Assembly: GCA_035623255.1 (NCBI GenBank)
Contig: DASPTU010000018.1
Location: 1-13,095 of the forward strand
Length of the DNA stretch: 13,095 bases
Direction: 5' to 3'
Origin: JAFAGX01 sp035623255
Lineage (GTDB): Bacteria; Acidobacteriota; Terriglobia; Terriglobales; Acidobacteriaceae
How positions within the stretch are numbered: the first letter of the stretch is position 1; each line of letters begins with the position of its first letter. The notes beneath the pieces were generated by a model. It saw only the letters and a list, made by a program, of their open reading frames with translations. It was not told where the DNA came from and searched no databases. Shown piece after piece: positions 12,945 to 13,095 of the stretch. Made by a program: the position numbers and the translations under genes.

Positions 12945-13095
12945 TTACTGCACAATCTCGCTGATGGTGCCAGCGCCCACCGTGTGGCCGCCTTCGCGGA
13001 TCGCAAACCGCAACCCTTTCTCCATCGCCACCGGCGTGATCAGCTCAATCACCAGCGCCACGTTGTCTCCCGGCATCACCATCTCCGTCCCCGCC
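12945..13095 (-). CDS. tuf: Elongation factor Tu, C-terminal 50 codons
   Basis: GTPase that delivers aminoacyl-tRNA to the ribosomal A site. Only the end of domain 3 is inside the window. It reads AGTEMVMPGDNVALVIELITPVAMEKGLRFAIREGGHTVGAGTISEIVQ and stops with TAA at 12945-12947. The PGDN, EKGLRFAIREGG and VGAG motifs are diagnostic. The 5' part, promoter and any upstream tRNAs are beyond the right edge. It is the first gene seen of this operon in the window. Confidence 0.98.
   Translation of the reverse strand, partial: AGTEMVMPGDNVALVIELITPVAMEKGLRFAIREGGHTVGAGTISEIVQ

Overview
The window is one uninterrupted minus-strand transcription and translation operon. In the direction of transcription (right to left) the order is tuf (3' end only), rpmG, trnW (tRNA-Trp, CCA anticodon), secE, nusG, rplK, rplA, rplJ, rplL, rpoB, rpoC (3' end missing). 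All eleven genes read the same way. The long plus-strand open frames are antisense shadows of rpoB and rpoC.

The organism is a moderately GC-rich bacterium, most likely an acidobacterium (Acidobacteriota, Terriglobia-like). This is inferred from recall of family sequences: the wording of the RpoB N-terminus with its eight-cysteine insert, the SecE and NusG N-termini, and intergenic palindromic repeats of a style common in that phylum. It was not tested by a search. RpoB keeps a rifampicin-sensitive-type pocket, and RpoC residue numbering follows E. coli almost exactly up to the window edge.

Layout: 12945-13095 EF-Tu C-terminus; 12702-12944 repeat-filled spacer with three different inverted repeats; 12549-12701 L33; 12464-12548 palindromic 8-bp array; 12388-12463 tRNA-Trp with encoded CCA and a hairpin over its 3' end; 12090-12350 SecE; 11441-12070 NusG (TTG start); 11328-11440 spacer with two hairpins; 10896-11327 L11; 10748-10895 second 8-bp array, overlapping the rplK stop; 10040-10747 L1; 9921-10039 third 8-bp array; 9372-9920 L10; 9197-9371 spacer; 8810-9196 L7/L12; 8354-8809 a 456-bp spacer with several dyads; 3890-8353 RNA polymerase beta; 3706-3889 spacer with a strong hairpin; 1-3705 RNA polymerase beta prime (TTG start).

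The genes work together: EF-Tu delivers aminoacyl-tRNA. L11, L1, L10 and L7/L12 form the factor-binding stalk and L1 stalk of the 50S subunit. L33 is a 50S protein, SecE is part of the SecYEG translocon, and NusG couples elongating polymerase to Rho or ribosomes. Beta and beta prime form the polymerase core. The coding content is conserved housekeeping, and I see no defence system, mobile gene or CRISPR.

The unusual material is between the genes. Most spacers are much longer than a compact ribosomal-protein operon needs. Several carry direct-then-inverted arrays of short units: three copies of a GTAATTNN 8-mer family, one copy of a CAGAAG-type family, and GC-rich twin hairpins. These are the best candidates for something little described: a set of palindrome-forming repeats placed at gene boundaries inside an essential operon, possibly acting as RNA processing or stability elements.
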